From: Brachypodius melanocephalos
Lineage: Eukaryota > Chordata > Aves > Passeriformes > Pycnonotidae
Assembly (NCBI GenBank): GCA_013398615.1
Contig: VZSR01003807.1
Coordinates: 39,299,288 to 39,363,287, forward strand
DNA: 64,000 nucleotides
Direction: 5' to 3'
The translations under genes and the position numbers were made by a program. This document shows positions 15,210 to 26,700 of the stretch, piece after piece. Below the pieces are notes generated by a model. That model worked only from the letters and a program-made list of their open reading frames with translations, searched no databases and was not told the DNA's origin. Position 1 is the stretch's first letter; the number at the start of each line of letters is the position of its first letter.

Positions 15210-15817
15210 TCAGCACTTTGGCAGAAGGTTGGCCCTTGAAAATCCTCCCAATGGACCCACCGAGGTCCCAGATCTTTGGGGTCCCTTGACAGGGAACTGG
15301 CCCTTGCAGTCCTTCAGCTTGACTTGGGGGTATCTTGAGGAATGAGTTTCACTGACTGCAGTGTTGGAAAGGTGTTGTAACAGGCTGGACAAGAGGGAGC
15401 AAAGCCTTGAAAGTGCCATCCAGAGCTCTATGAGACCACAACAGGGACCAAGTGGCATGTGTGTTCCTGTCTCTGCTCCTGAGCAGGATACTCCAGTAGC
15501 TGAATTTGCTTCTGAGGGGCTTGTTGCCAACTCCCATTTCATGTGCCTCAGTGAGCTTCTGAGAGCTACCAAAGTCTGGACCATTTCAGTCAGGTCCTCA
15601 TCCTTCAGCACGCTGCGAGCCAGGAAATAATAAATTAGACACGGCTCAGTATGAGATTCTGTGACAAGTGAGGATAGGAATCTGTCAGGATCCTTTGCAA
15701 GCTTAACAACACGCTGGTCACTACTGAGGGCTGCAGAAACAGCTCTTCATTTTTTAAAGCCCAAAAGGCTGCCATATGGCCAGCATAAACTGCATGCTTC
15801 CTTCGTGTGGTAACTAG
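15210..15817 (-). pseudogene. Frameshifted coding-like block, parent gene unknown
   Basis: On the minus strand two open frames lie end to end and read as one broken protein. From 15817 down to about 15638, some 60 codons are open and rich in Leu/Ser/Val with amphipathic helix character (for example AAFWALKNEELFLQPS), ending at a TAA at 15637-15635. After a frame change near 15625-15640 a second frame continues through YFLARSVLKDEDLTEMVQ and runs another roughly 130 codons to a stop at 15210. The composition looks like a helical, HEAT-like protein rather than random DNA. The upstream edge is preceded by TTTTCAG, which could be a former splice acceptor or chance. No poly(A) tail or target duplication is evident on the 3' side, so I cannot say whether it is a processed copy or decayed exons. 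I do not recognise the parent. An alternative is chance open frames. Confidence 0.35.
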
Positions 15818-15835
15818 CTGAAAATCACAGACTTG

Positions 15836-16005
15836 TATGAAAAATGCAAGGTGGGGTAGTCCAGCCTCCTGCTCCAGGCAGGAAATTGTTCAGGGCCATG
15901 CTGAGTCCAGTTTTGAAAACCCTTGGGGATGGAGACAACACAGCCTATCTGGGCAGCCTGCCACATTCTTTGACCACCCTCGTGGTGAGGAATATGTTGT
16001 CAGGA
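15836..16005 (-). mobile_element. CR1 LINE fragment (antisense)
   Basis: The plus strand shows the inverse CR1 order: 'gtccagcctcctgctccaggcagg', 'ggccatgctgagtccagttttgaa', 'ttggggatggagacaacacagcctatctgggcagcctg', then 'tttgaccaccctcgtggtgagga'. This is a well-known part of the CR1 3' region. It is truncated on both sides and lies directly upstream (minus strand) of the coding-like block at 15.2-15.8 kb. About 850 bp away is an oppositely oriented CR1 copy. Confidence 0.85.
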
Positions 16006-16384
16006 TTGTTTAACAACTGAAAAATGTATCTCTTAACTAGAGAATTTTCTGTGAAATGCCTTCTTCAGAGTGCAATATTTTCTGAGAAAATGAGTCTCAG
16101 AAAGGAAGGTTATTTAAAGAGTTTTAACCAGTGGAAGTTTCCTAAATACAAGTGTTAAATGGCTTTAAACTTCCATTTTCTTCTAGGCATCGAGTTTTCT
16201 GGTCATGCTACATCACCTAAAATGCAATTCTTATTGTACATACATTTATTTTAGTGGAAGAAAACAGTTTATGACACCAGTGGTCTGTAGGTGGAAATAG
16301 GACTCTAAAAACCACACTGTAACAAATCTCATAAGAATTCCTGGCACCATTGTGAATTCAAGTGCTTTGGCAGCTATCTATGTG

Positions 16385-16568
16385 AATGCATATGTTTGTA
16401 TAGATGCACAGACACACATCCATATATATACATCCATACACATTTACATCCACATGCACATCCACATATCTGTAGATTCACATCCTTATATTCATTTACA
16501 TCCATATACACATACATACATATATATATATATAGACATACATGTGTCTGTGTGTATATATATTTACA
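16385..16568. repeat. Degenerate ACATCC / TA / CA microsatellite
   Basis: The tract mixes imperfect repeats of a hexamer near ACATCC (for example around 16416, 16429, 16446, 16458 and 16497) with CATA, (TA)n and TGTG runs. It ends in a pure alternating TA stretch and a GTGT/TATA segment near 16518-16564. Open frames across it on both strands encode only Ile/His/Tyr/Thr-rich low-complexity peptides and are repeat artefacts. It is likely length-variable. Confidence 0.85.
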
Positions 16569-16849
16569 GGTTTGCCAGCACACATTCCACTCATTGTGAG
16601 AAGTAAAGGCACCATGGACAGACCCAAAGATTACCAAGATTGCAGACAGTGTCACCTGCCTGCACAAGACAGGGCAGGAAGGGCTGCCAGGCAAGTGATG
16701 AAGCAGTGCCTGGACAGCTCAGTGCTCCATAGATGGAGATAGGCTGTTTCTTTATCGCATTGCATGAGAGCTGTGGGAGATGCTTTTAGGATTAACCACC
16801 TTGGTAGGGAAATTTTCAGCCAAAGGGACTGTACTCATAGGTAGTCTAG

Positions 16850-17441
16850 ATGACCAAGAAGGCCAATAGCATCCTGGCCTGTATCAGAAAGAGTGTCATC
16901 AGCAGGGCCAGGACAGTGATTTTCCCTCTGCACTTAGCACTCAAATCCTGTATCCAGTTTTAGGCCCTTCATTTCATTGAGGTGCTGGAGCATGACCAGA
17001 GGAGGAAAACTGAGCTGGTGAAGAGTCTAGAGTGTAAGTCCTGTGAAGAGCAGATGAGGGAGATAAGGGTGTTTAACCTGGAGAAAGGGACACTCAGCAT
17101 AGACTTTATTGCTCTCTAGAACTGCCTGAAAGGAGGCTGTAGCCAGCTGGGGGTTGGCCTTTTCACCCAGGCAGCTAATGACAGGACAAGAGGAAATGGT
17201 CTCAAGCTATGTCATGGGAGGTTCGAGTTGGACACCAGGAAAAATTTCTTCACTGAAAGAGTGGTTAAACATTGGAGCAGTCTGCCCAGGGCAGTGGTGT
17301 CACCATCCCTGGAAATGTTCAAGAAATGACTGCATGAGGCATTTAATGCTATGGTTTAGTTGATATGGTGGTGTTCAAGCAAAGGTTGGACTCGATGACC
17401 TTGGAAGTTTTTTCCAGTTAATGATTCTATGATTCTATGAT
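16850..17441 (+). mobile_element. CR1 LINE 3' end with octamer tail
   Basis: This is the clearest CR1 copy in the window. It begins near the diagnostic 'aagaaggccaatagcatcctggcctgtatcag' block. It continues through 'gagcatgaccagaggagg', 'tttaacctggagaaag' and 'gaggttcgagttggacaccaggaaaaatttcttc', then 'gccca gggcagtggtgtcaccatccctgg' and 'gttggactcgatgacctt'. It ends in two tandem ATTCTATG octamers at about 17424-17440, the signature terminus of CR1. It is 5'-truncated as usual for CR1, keeps only the distal 3' region, and has no intact reverse transcriptase. Short open frames inside it are not genes. Confidence 0.93.
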
Positions 17442-20400
17442 AGAAGAGCCACATGATAACTACAGGTGTGAGTGTGATGATTTTCTGCAAATGCATATGG
17501 CCAATAAAGACACCTCTGGTGTCGTGCCAAGCTTGGAAGTGTGTGCTGGCATAAGAGATTATAAACAGAAGCACTGAGATGCAAACAGAATGATAATGGA
17601 CTGAAAAGGCTCCTGATGCTGGGCACTGCCATCTATGCAGCTGCCATCACCTTCTGCCACCTCTCCTCTTCTCTCTTCCATTGGCCCACAGTGCCAGCAG
17701 CGTGAGTTCAGATTTTTCTACTGTGGACTGAGGAACAGACTGGCCTGAGAAATAATACACTCTCTTTTTTTTGGCTGATTTATCCTTATTGATTTGCCCA
17801 CCTGGCCCATGTGAGTGCTGCACAAGCAGTTGTGCTGGTAGTGGTGACAGAGAAGCATGAAGTGGTGGGGTCAAAGTCTGTGTGGGCCGCTCCTGCAGGC
17901 ACACACGTCCGCGCATGTTTGGATCTCCATCTGGTACATCAGGAAAGGAGAAAGGTATCCTGCATAGTGGTCTGAGAGAGCGATTCTGTGCTGGAAGGAT
18001 GGAGATGAGCACGTAGGTGCTGCTTCCAGGCCTTCTCTTCTCTCGGTTGTGCATGAGCTGCTTTGAGCTCTCTGATCACCATCCTGAAACTACAATTTAT
18101 TCTGGACTAAAGAACAATCAAAACAACATTACCATTTCCCAAGAAGACTCATGGCAATTGCATGTAGGTCAGATAAACAAATCTGTATACATAATTTCTC
18201 TCCTTGTTTTTTTCATTGTTTCAGTCAGAAAGCATGCATCTAAGAAATGCACCTAAAGCACTGTCTGCCTATAACTTGATCTCAAACACTACCTTTCTCT
18301 TTAAGCTTTGCAAAAGGGAAACAAGTTTGTATTTATCATCAGTTGAAAGCTCAGCTGGAAGTGAAACAAATTAAATTTAATGAGGACTGTTTTAATTCTC
18401 ATCATTACTGCCTGCTCACTGCTGTATGAAAGTTTTACTAGCCCACTTAAAATGCTTAGATTAACTGTCTTTATTCTTTTCATCCAGGCAAATACTTTTT
18501 AAGGCTAATGAAACTGCATCCTTTGGTATAAATGTACTCATGACTTTATTTCATATGACATCCAGTCCTACAACATCACAGCAGTCCACAGCAGGTAATT
18601 TGATATTAATTTATTTTTGTGCTGTTATTCCATAATTCTGATATACTAGAATGTTAAAAAAAATCCTCAACTCTGCCTAAAAGGATAGACAGTAACTTTC
18701 TATAAAACTTGTCACTGATGACATGAAATAGCATTGCTGCTTGTCAGAAAAGCGGCTGTAGTTCCATTTCTGTGGTGAACATTGTAATCCAGAAACAAAT
18801 TCTATGTTTCTAATGGGAATTAAAGCTGTGTGACTAAGAGGACCAGGTGGCCCCTCACAGCAGAATCTGGACTATTGTTTTTTAGATTTATGTAGGCTTT
18901 CATGCCTATCCCAAATGTTGCCTGCTAGTAATTTCTTCTGCTATTGTTGCTTAAGGTCATCTATAAATGCAAAATATTTCTCAGCGGGTACTTAACAGCA
19001 GTAACCTAGATAAATATTTTCATTTACATAAACATTGTCTGAACAATTCAGAAAATGTAGTAAACAGTCTCAAATCCCAGAAGCAATCTAGACATTGCAA
19101 GAATTACATTGTTTTTTGAAAAAGATTGATGTTCTACGTTATTTTATTGGTCATAGTCCAACACAAGAGGGTGGACTGATGAAAGAGATGCTTAACACGT
19201 CCAGGGTTTGTGTTGCTTTCTTTTTTCTAACTGTGCTAATAGCTGAATTTCCATTTGTTTTTCAAATTTTTATGTACCCTTACGCAATAAAAGATAATCT
19301 AACTGGACAGGCGCAAACAGTGGGGACCAAATGGCTTTTAAAAGCAAATCCTGAACCAAAAAACCTCTCTATAATTGTAACAAAGTACTAAAAAGGAATG
19401 GAAGTATTTTCTGCCTACTGACAGCACAAACACTGTTATTTCATTGGGAATAGATGCCCCTCCAGAGCTCAGTAAGTTTGCATGTAACTGCAAACCTATT
19501 TTGTTGTATATGCTCTCCATGGAGGAAATTTACTCCTGTGAGACCTATTGGACTCATGCCCTTTACCAGTGCAATGCTGCACCACAGGGCTATGCCAAAC
19601 ACAACTGGGCTCCAGGCATCTCAGCGAGGCTAAAGCTAACAAAATATACACTAAATATGGGGGGTGGGCTGTTTGTGTTTGTTAGCAGTAACATCTTGTC
19701 AGATCAAACAAGAAAGAGACACTTTCTGTACACAGACACTTTGTCTCCAAGGATTTAGCTTTGTTTCAGAAAAGCACATGTGTGTGGATAGATCCAGAGA
19801 GGTCTTAGTTCACCTCCGAGGCAAACCCTGCTTGTTGTTTACGTGACATGAGCTGAGCATTGTTTTTGCAGCTGGATGTGGCTGCCTCCCCCTCGCTGTC
19901 CAGCCTGAAGCCTTGCAGATAATGAGGATTGAGTGGAGTAGGTATGATTGAATATATATCTCTGGCACAGGTCCACTGACATGCTGTCTTCTAGGGCTGC
20001 CACACCAACCTGAGGAGGAATGAAATAAACGTGAAGAGGTGAGTATCCATTACTTGAAAACTGGTGTTCTGTTAGAAGAAAAATCCAGCATCCAGCCATC
20101 GATTGCCATTGCCTCTGCATGTATATTCCACGCCTTATGCCCTGTGTGTGTTTTACAGCCACAGCATGTGTGTTGAAGCAAGGCACTCTGAGCAATCACA
20201 CTGTTGCTGTGATCTGTTTATACAGAATCTCAACAACTAATCCTTCTAATCCTCAAACAATTATTTTAGCCAATACTGTAGCTGTTCAGAATTAGTTGAC
20301 AGTGTTTGTGTAGTTCACACTCGGTTTAAATAATCATTGTCTTATTTTAACTCCCCTATATGAACACAAATTCACTCCAAGGATGGGACCCCAAGCACAT

Positions 20401-23221
20401 GCCCAATGTATGTAGTCGTCTGTGTACATGTCTGTTTTACACATTTGTGTTAAAATTTAGAACCAACTCATGGCGTTTGGTGTTCAGCTTGGGCCCCTTG
20501 AAAGATACTTTGATTTCAGGAAGCACTGATCACCCTACAAGAACCAAGTCCCTCAATAAGGGGCTCAGATTTTGCATCTGCATCCTCTAGTACTTTCTAA
20601 AGGATTGTGGCAGATGATCTTCCTTACAGCTGGGGGTTCTTCTGTGCTCTGTAACAGGACACAAACAGGGATTAATCAGGGACCTTCAGAAGTTGGGGTT
20701 ATCTTGTCTTTACATACTGGGTGGTTGTCCATATGCTGGTGTCTATCAGTTGTGGCGCTCACACAACTGTAGGTACATATTTTATCAGCTCAAAGAAGAA
20801 ACACATTTCCTCCTTTTTTGCTTACTTGTTCTACAAGATTAAGTGGATGATTACTGACCTGAATATCCTACAGTCCTTTTTGGGGGAGATGATATTTTTA
20901 CCTCTTCCTGTGAGTGTGGCAATTCCTGCTGCTGACTGCAGTAACTCCTGCCTCCCAATCATTATTTCACTGGTTTGAAACTGCAGCTTGTGAGTCAGCT
21001 CCCAAACTTGTACCCAGGCATGAGCATTTACCTTTCCTCAAAGCTACCTCAAATACTTCCACGTTCCTCAGCTTTAACTGGATTTTGCTGGCTGACTAAA
21101 GAATTCAGACAGTATAATTGTGACATTTTGAATATTCAGTGATTGCCATAGGATTTTCAGAGACTGACTGTCCAGATAATACAAACTTATATCTATACTA
21201 AATGCTAGGAAATAGATTAAATGCCATGATGTTTTTGACACAGTCTCCAGCTAGTGAAGGAGCTTAAGTCCAGCTGCAAAATTGTGCTAGTACAACTTTC
21301 TGATGACAACAATTCCAAGTTAACTTCAAGGGATATAATCCATCTTTCCCAGAGTATTTCCACTAAATTAAATTTCCTGCATCATCATACTATAAAGAGA
21401 CAGGAATCCACTTATTTACAAATTGCTTTGAAGAGTCTGAATGCAAAGGCAGTGAATTACACTCATTTTATTGCTAAAGTTCAGCAGAAAGAGAAGGTCT
21501 TTAATGACTCTCAAAAAATATTTTACTGGGTTTAATTTTGTGTAGTACTCCTTCCAGCTCTTTGACATATTGTTCAATGTAAATCAATAAAGTAAATACT
21601 TGATGAAATAAAAATTTAAACAGAATTAGCATAGGTGGGGAAAGAACAACTCTAATTAAGTATGGAAAAGGAAAAAAGAGAGGATGAGTTGTTTCAAAAC
21701 CAGGGGCAGGGATTAAGGCCTATGAAAGTCCTGCACTGAATTTTTCAAGTTGAATAATATTCTGCTGCTGTGTCTAGATCTGAGCATCTGTGCTCAGTGA
21801 GCAGCAGGGACAACATGGTCAGTTCTGTGTGGCTGAAAGGGAACCTAAGCAAAGAACAAGATTTGCTTGCCTGTCATCTATTTGCACATTGGCAACTCTC
21901 CTGAAGGCATCCTCTGTCCATGTCTGTGCAGGATGAGACAACAATTCTCCAGTCCTTCTGGCTTTTCCACAAACAAGCTGGGGAGTGGAAAGATAAACTG
22001 CCTAGGGCTGCCCCACACCAGAGCAGACTGCTGCTCTGTGCTTGCATTTCTTGAGGATCTCCTTGAGTGCCACTGGACAAGTGCACAAGAAAAGACAGGT
22101 GTTCATGTTCAGATTATTTTCTCTGGCCTGTTTCTGCAGCACACTTTACATCAGTGTCTAATCTGACAAAAGACAACAAGGCAGGTTTAGAGGACATCAT
22201 GCTGCACTAAAGAAACTCATTTGGCAATGGTCAAATACTTTAAGCTTGAGGCTGTTGTCTTGTGTTATTTCAGAGATGAGTTGGTGCCTTATATTCCCAG
22301 CATTGGTTATCTATCAGTGTTGAACAATTATTCAGAAAGGCTTTTCGGGTCTGCTGTCTTGCTAACATACCCCTCACACAGCTCTAGCAATCAAGAAGCT
22401 GCTGGAACTGCCTCTTTCAGACATTTATTGCACATCTCCTGACCAAAACACTTGAATATTAATTCAGAAATATTCCAGCTAAACTGTCATGTCACTCCAT
22501 AAGGCTACATTACCACAGTTTTGTCACGACTTCTTGGAGTTTTTTTGTCAAGCAGAGTTAACTGTTGGGATTTTAGAATCACACAGATAATACTGCAGTG
22601 GGAAAAAGAGAAGGGGAGTTAATTTGTGGCAGCAAAGAATCACTTGTAGCAGGTCACTACTGTTTTGCACATTGCACACTGGTACTGTTTCTATTTTCTC
22701 CAAAAGAAATTATGCCAACTACAGTCAAAATATTTATGCTCTTACCGAAATGTGTGACTTTTTATTAAGACTGAATTATCTCACAGTTCTCGTTTTTACA
22801 CTGCCAGTATACATCTGCAATTAAAACAGATTCAGACTCCCAACCCCTCTGATACGGAGAGGAGGTGGGTGTCTGAAATGGCACTGTTATGCCAAGAGGA
22901 AAATGCTGGACAAATGCTGCCTTGAAGGCACCAAAAAGGCCATTGCAAAACAAGTTGCTGATCCACCTCAAAACTTTCTTTGCTGCTTTGCTTACACAAG
23001 AGGTAACTAAACCATGGACTGGAGACACTCTGCCTCTAGTGCATAGCAACACCATAGGCCCTTTCTACGTTAGGATGAAAGTTGTATAATTAATTTGGCA
23101 AGAATAAAACTTCTCAATAGATGGAGTTTTTGGCTTACACAAAGTCACACTGAAATACTTTCTCTGCCTGGTGAGCAGCAGAAACCCACAGTCTCCATTA
23201 CTGAAATCCAGGGCTCCTGTG
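17442..23221. other. Intergenic DNA, no gene recognised
   Basis: Mostly AT-rich unique sequence. No open frame exceeds about 135 codons or resembles a known family. One segment (19995-20038) is bracketed by an acceptor-like and a donor-like site and is reported as a weak finding. No structured RNA or transposon end is visible elsewhere. Confidence 0.5.
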
Positions 23222-23749
23222 TGTTGTGGTTTAAAAGAAAAACAAGTGAGAGGCTCCAAGTCAGAAATACAATTTATTAAGAAGAAAGGAAAAGAGAGTA
23301 AAAGAAAATAAAATAAATGCATTAATACCAAAAGACCACTGATGGGGTCAGAATACAACCTAAGGAGGGTGATGGAAGCAGTCCAGATAAGGTGGTCTTC
23401 CTGAAGCAGTGATCTCATAGAAAAAATCTGGTAGCTCTGGTCCTCTGGTCAATCCAGTATGCAAGAGCTGCTGTACTGTCCAAAATCTCAGATTATATCC
23501 AGGTGAAAATGCTTGGCTCCTCCCCCTGGGCGGAGCATCTCACAATGGGAAGATGAGTCATGCAGATGGGTCCTGTATATCGCACATTAACTCCCGGAGG
23601 GAGTTATCTCTAGTCGTTAACAGAAGATAAGGAGAGGGTGGTGTTTGATAAGCCATTAACAGATGGTCCAGAGGGAGGGGTGGTGTTTGATAAGCCATTA
23701 ACAGACGATGGCCCAGAGGGAGGGGGCCTGGGAAAACACTGCTCCAACA
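23222..23749 (-). mobile_element. Solo LTR of an endogenous retrovirus
   Basis: The element is bounded by TGTTGTGG on the left and CTCCAACA on the right, giving TGTTG...CAACA-type inverted ends. Read on the minus strand it has LTR architecture: a U3 with tandem repeats, a TATA-like GATATAATC near 23497-23506, and an AATAAA signal at about 23273-23279. The AATAAA is followed by a short U5 ending in AAACCACAACA. No internal gag/pol sequence flanks it on either side, so it looks like a recombined solo LTR. I found no clear target-site duplication (CTGTG on the left, ATTGG on the right). From memory it resembles passerine LTR families; the family name needs a repeat-library match. Confidence 0.8.
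23598..23722. repeat. Tandem repeat (about 42 bp) in the LTR U3
   Basis: A block containing GTGTTTGATAAGCCATTAAC, a short purine-rich linker and GAGGGAGG occurs twice, starting at 23641 and 23683 (period 42). A degenerate third copy containing GTTAACAGA and GATAAGG lies just to the left, about 39 bp away. U3 direct repeats of this kind often act as enhancers in retroviral LTRs. That role is inference here. Confidence 0.75.
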
Positions 23750-26700
23750 ATTGGATTCAATGATTCATTAAGATGATGATAGAATACTTTGTGCTAATCC
23801 TATACTACAACCCAGGACACTGTGTCAGTCTAATTTCCTGGTCCAGGTGGTTTTTGCTCACTTTTCTGATCATAAGTGCCACCTTGGATCTTCCTTTCAT
23901 TTTGAAGCTCGGGCATGTGGATAATGATGAGATACCCTCTAGTGAGTCCATTCTCAGCAAGCTCTCTGGTGACCACCACTCATCCTATGAAGACTGCTCA
24001 GCCCTATGCCTTGGGAAGATTCTCACACCCTGCTCTGAATTCTTGTTTGGCAAAATCTCCCAGGGAACAGTAGGAGTTATAACTGAATGAGGTTTCTGGG
24101 ATCAAACCACAAATAAATTATGTTTGTTGCCTTGAAGTCATATGGTGCTTGTCTGATAATTTTAAAATTAGGAGTTAAGAGTGAATCTGAGAAAGAACAG
24201 GACACTGAATTATCAGTGTAGTATATAGAAAAAAGATCAAGTGCTCAGATTTCCAATGCAAAACTGCACTTTTTATGCTAGTGTTTTCAAATGAATCAGC
24301 CTGAAACTTGGCTCCAAATAGTAAAATACACCACTTTGAGCTAATGAGCTTCTAGTCTCTATGCTTGTTTGCTAAACCTGGCAAGCAGGGAAGCCTAAAA
24401 CCTTAATTAATGTCCCTGTGATATTAAGAGGCAAATAAAAAAGCAGCAAATCAATTTGCAGAAGTGAAGACAAAAAGGCGGTGGGGAGCATTGGAACACT
24501 TTTGTATGTTCCTATGGATTTCTGTAAAACTCACAAGCAATGCTTTGAAAAAGTAGGGAAAGGAGAAAGCAATTTTGGCCTTCTTTTAGTTTTGTTTGCA
24601 GTCTCAGACTAATTGTCCCATCTAAGCAGTTCATTTAATAGAGGAGGAAGTTAGGTCTATTAAGTTGCCCAACTACTTCAGCGTTGAATTTATTGCAATG
24701 TTTGTTTTAAAACAGATCTGCATGTTTCATATAAAATACTTCCAGATTTGAAGTGGTTACTTTCCAAACAACCCAAAACTCAGCTGGTTTGTTACATATT
24801 TAAAATTTAGTTGGGTTTTGTTGAAAAGTTTATGAGAACTTCTTCTGTATTCTAAATAAAGATGAGTGTACAAAGCGAGAACTGGAGTTTATGACTTGGC
24901 CAAAAGTTACATCTATCTGAAACAATAGAGAACTATGAACTCTGCAATAAAAAACTGATGAGGTTCTCAGGGCACAAGGTGTTTCCTCATCTCTGACCTT
25001 TCTCTCATTGAGTCAGATACAGTACTTGCCAAAAGGGGTTTAATTCAGGTCAAACAGAGCCACCACTAACTTTGAGAGAACTGTCATAGTCCAGATTTCC
25101 AATACAGAGGTTGTTCTCTGCCTGGTGACCCACATTCTCTAAAAACCCGGATGATTTTTCTCCATTTCCCCTTGAAAAATGATCATAGTTATAAACATTC
25201 TGGGCACTCTGACTGTCTGGGAATTTAGATCTTTGAGGAAGTTAATGGGATTAACCAAGGGATGAGGGACTTACCCATGTGAGAAGAGGTTTAGGGGAGC
25301 TGTCCCTTAACTCGGCAGTGATGATCAGCATGTGCGTCAAGAACAATTCAGTTTGCGTTGCTCCTTCTCAGCCACTCTACGACATTAGACTTTAACAGGC
25401 TATTCTGGGAGAATAGGAGTGCCTAAAATGGCAGGGGTTTTTATTCTGGTTGTACGTGGTTTTGTCGGAGAGCAGAAGGAGTTGTCCTCTTTTCCGTCCC
25501 TTGATATCTGGTCATCCTGTGGCTACAGCCATAGTTCTGGCACCCACAGCAACTTCTCAGGCTAAAATATATACTGATTATTTTAATATGTTAAAAAGCA
25601 AACCTTTCTCTGAAAGAATTCTAAAAAGAGAAAAAGGTGGAGTTTTCTTTGAGAGGCAATATGACATGTCTTAGAAAAGTAAGGCTGAAAAACTCTGCTT
25701 CTGTTAATTACATTTTGTGAAAACAGAGTAAGAATGAATCAGAATTTTAGCCAGGTCTGAGTATTGCCATATCAAGTGAACTCCTTATGCACTGATGTTA
25801 AAAAGCAAAACAGAGGATTGTCTCTGATTTAGTGTCTGAAAATAGAGGCATTATTTTCTGTAGTAGAAGCAAGGCCATGCCATTTGCTGCCAACAGGTTT
25901 TTTTCCCCAAATCTCCAAAGTGTTAGAGTACTACTATGTAAAAGCAAATATTAATGTTTTAGATAAATGGATCTATCTATTTAATATGCTTCTTCTGTGT
26001 AAATATTTGTGTTACACAGGATTTTAAGTATTTTAATATTTTTATAAGTTTTATTTTCTTTTCAAAATCATTTTACAGAACTGACTGTTTTGGTAGTCCT
26101 AGATAAGTGTAAACTAGTGGAAAGCCCAAATGACTAGGTAGAAATCCCAGATAATTGGGTTTTGCCTGGGGAGCTCATGTTTCTATGCATCTCAGGGTGA
26201 CAATAGCGAGATGTTGAAGGCAGAATGCAACCCATTCAAAAAAAAAGTGCCTATACCTTGACCATAGTTCAGAGGCAAGCTGGAAACTCCACTCTGCTCT
26301 GAATACAACTCCAGCTCGTCTTCCTGGATACAGAGGAGACAATTCACTGCTTGAGGCCTAAACAAAGCCAGGCTCCACAGGGAGGCTGGGACTTCACTCT
26401 GAGAGTTTATTCAAATTACTAGTGGATACCATTATGACATAGAAAACATAATAAATGCTGAAGTCTATGTGGATGCAAGCAGGTATTTGACTCTGCAGTG
26501 GGGGTAGAGGAGTTTAAACTTCTAACATCCTCCAAATTTGTACCTTGGCTACAATCCAGCCTCTGAGTAGACAAAGAGATGAATTGTCCATGTGTCAATC
26601 CTGTCTCCCTTTGGTACACCATTAGATACCACTGCTGCTGGCTGTGCAGGCAACCTTGGCACAGACACTGAGGCAGTAAACAAGGGAACAAGATGTGGAG

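Noticed and set aside
16352..16694. Open frames rich in Ile/His/Tyr on both strands
   Set aside because: They are translations of the ACATCC/TA/CA microsatellite.
17154..17363. Short open frame as a gene
   Set aside because: It lies wholly inside the CR1 3' region, which is non-coding in this truncated copy.
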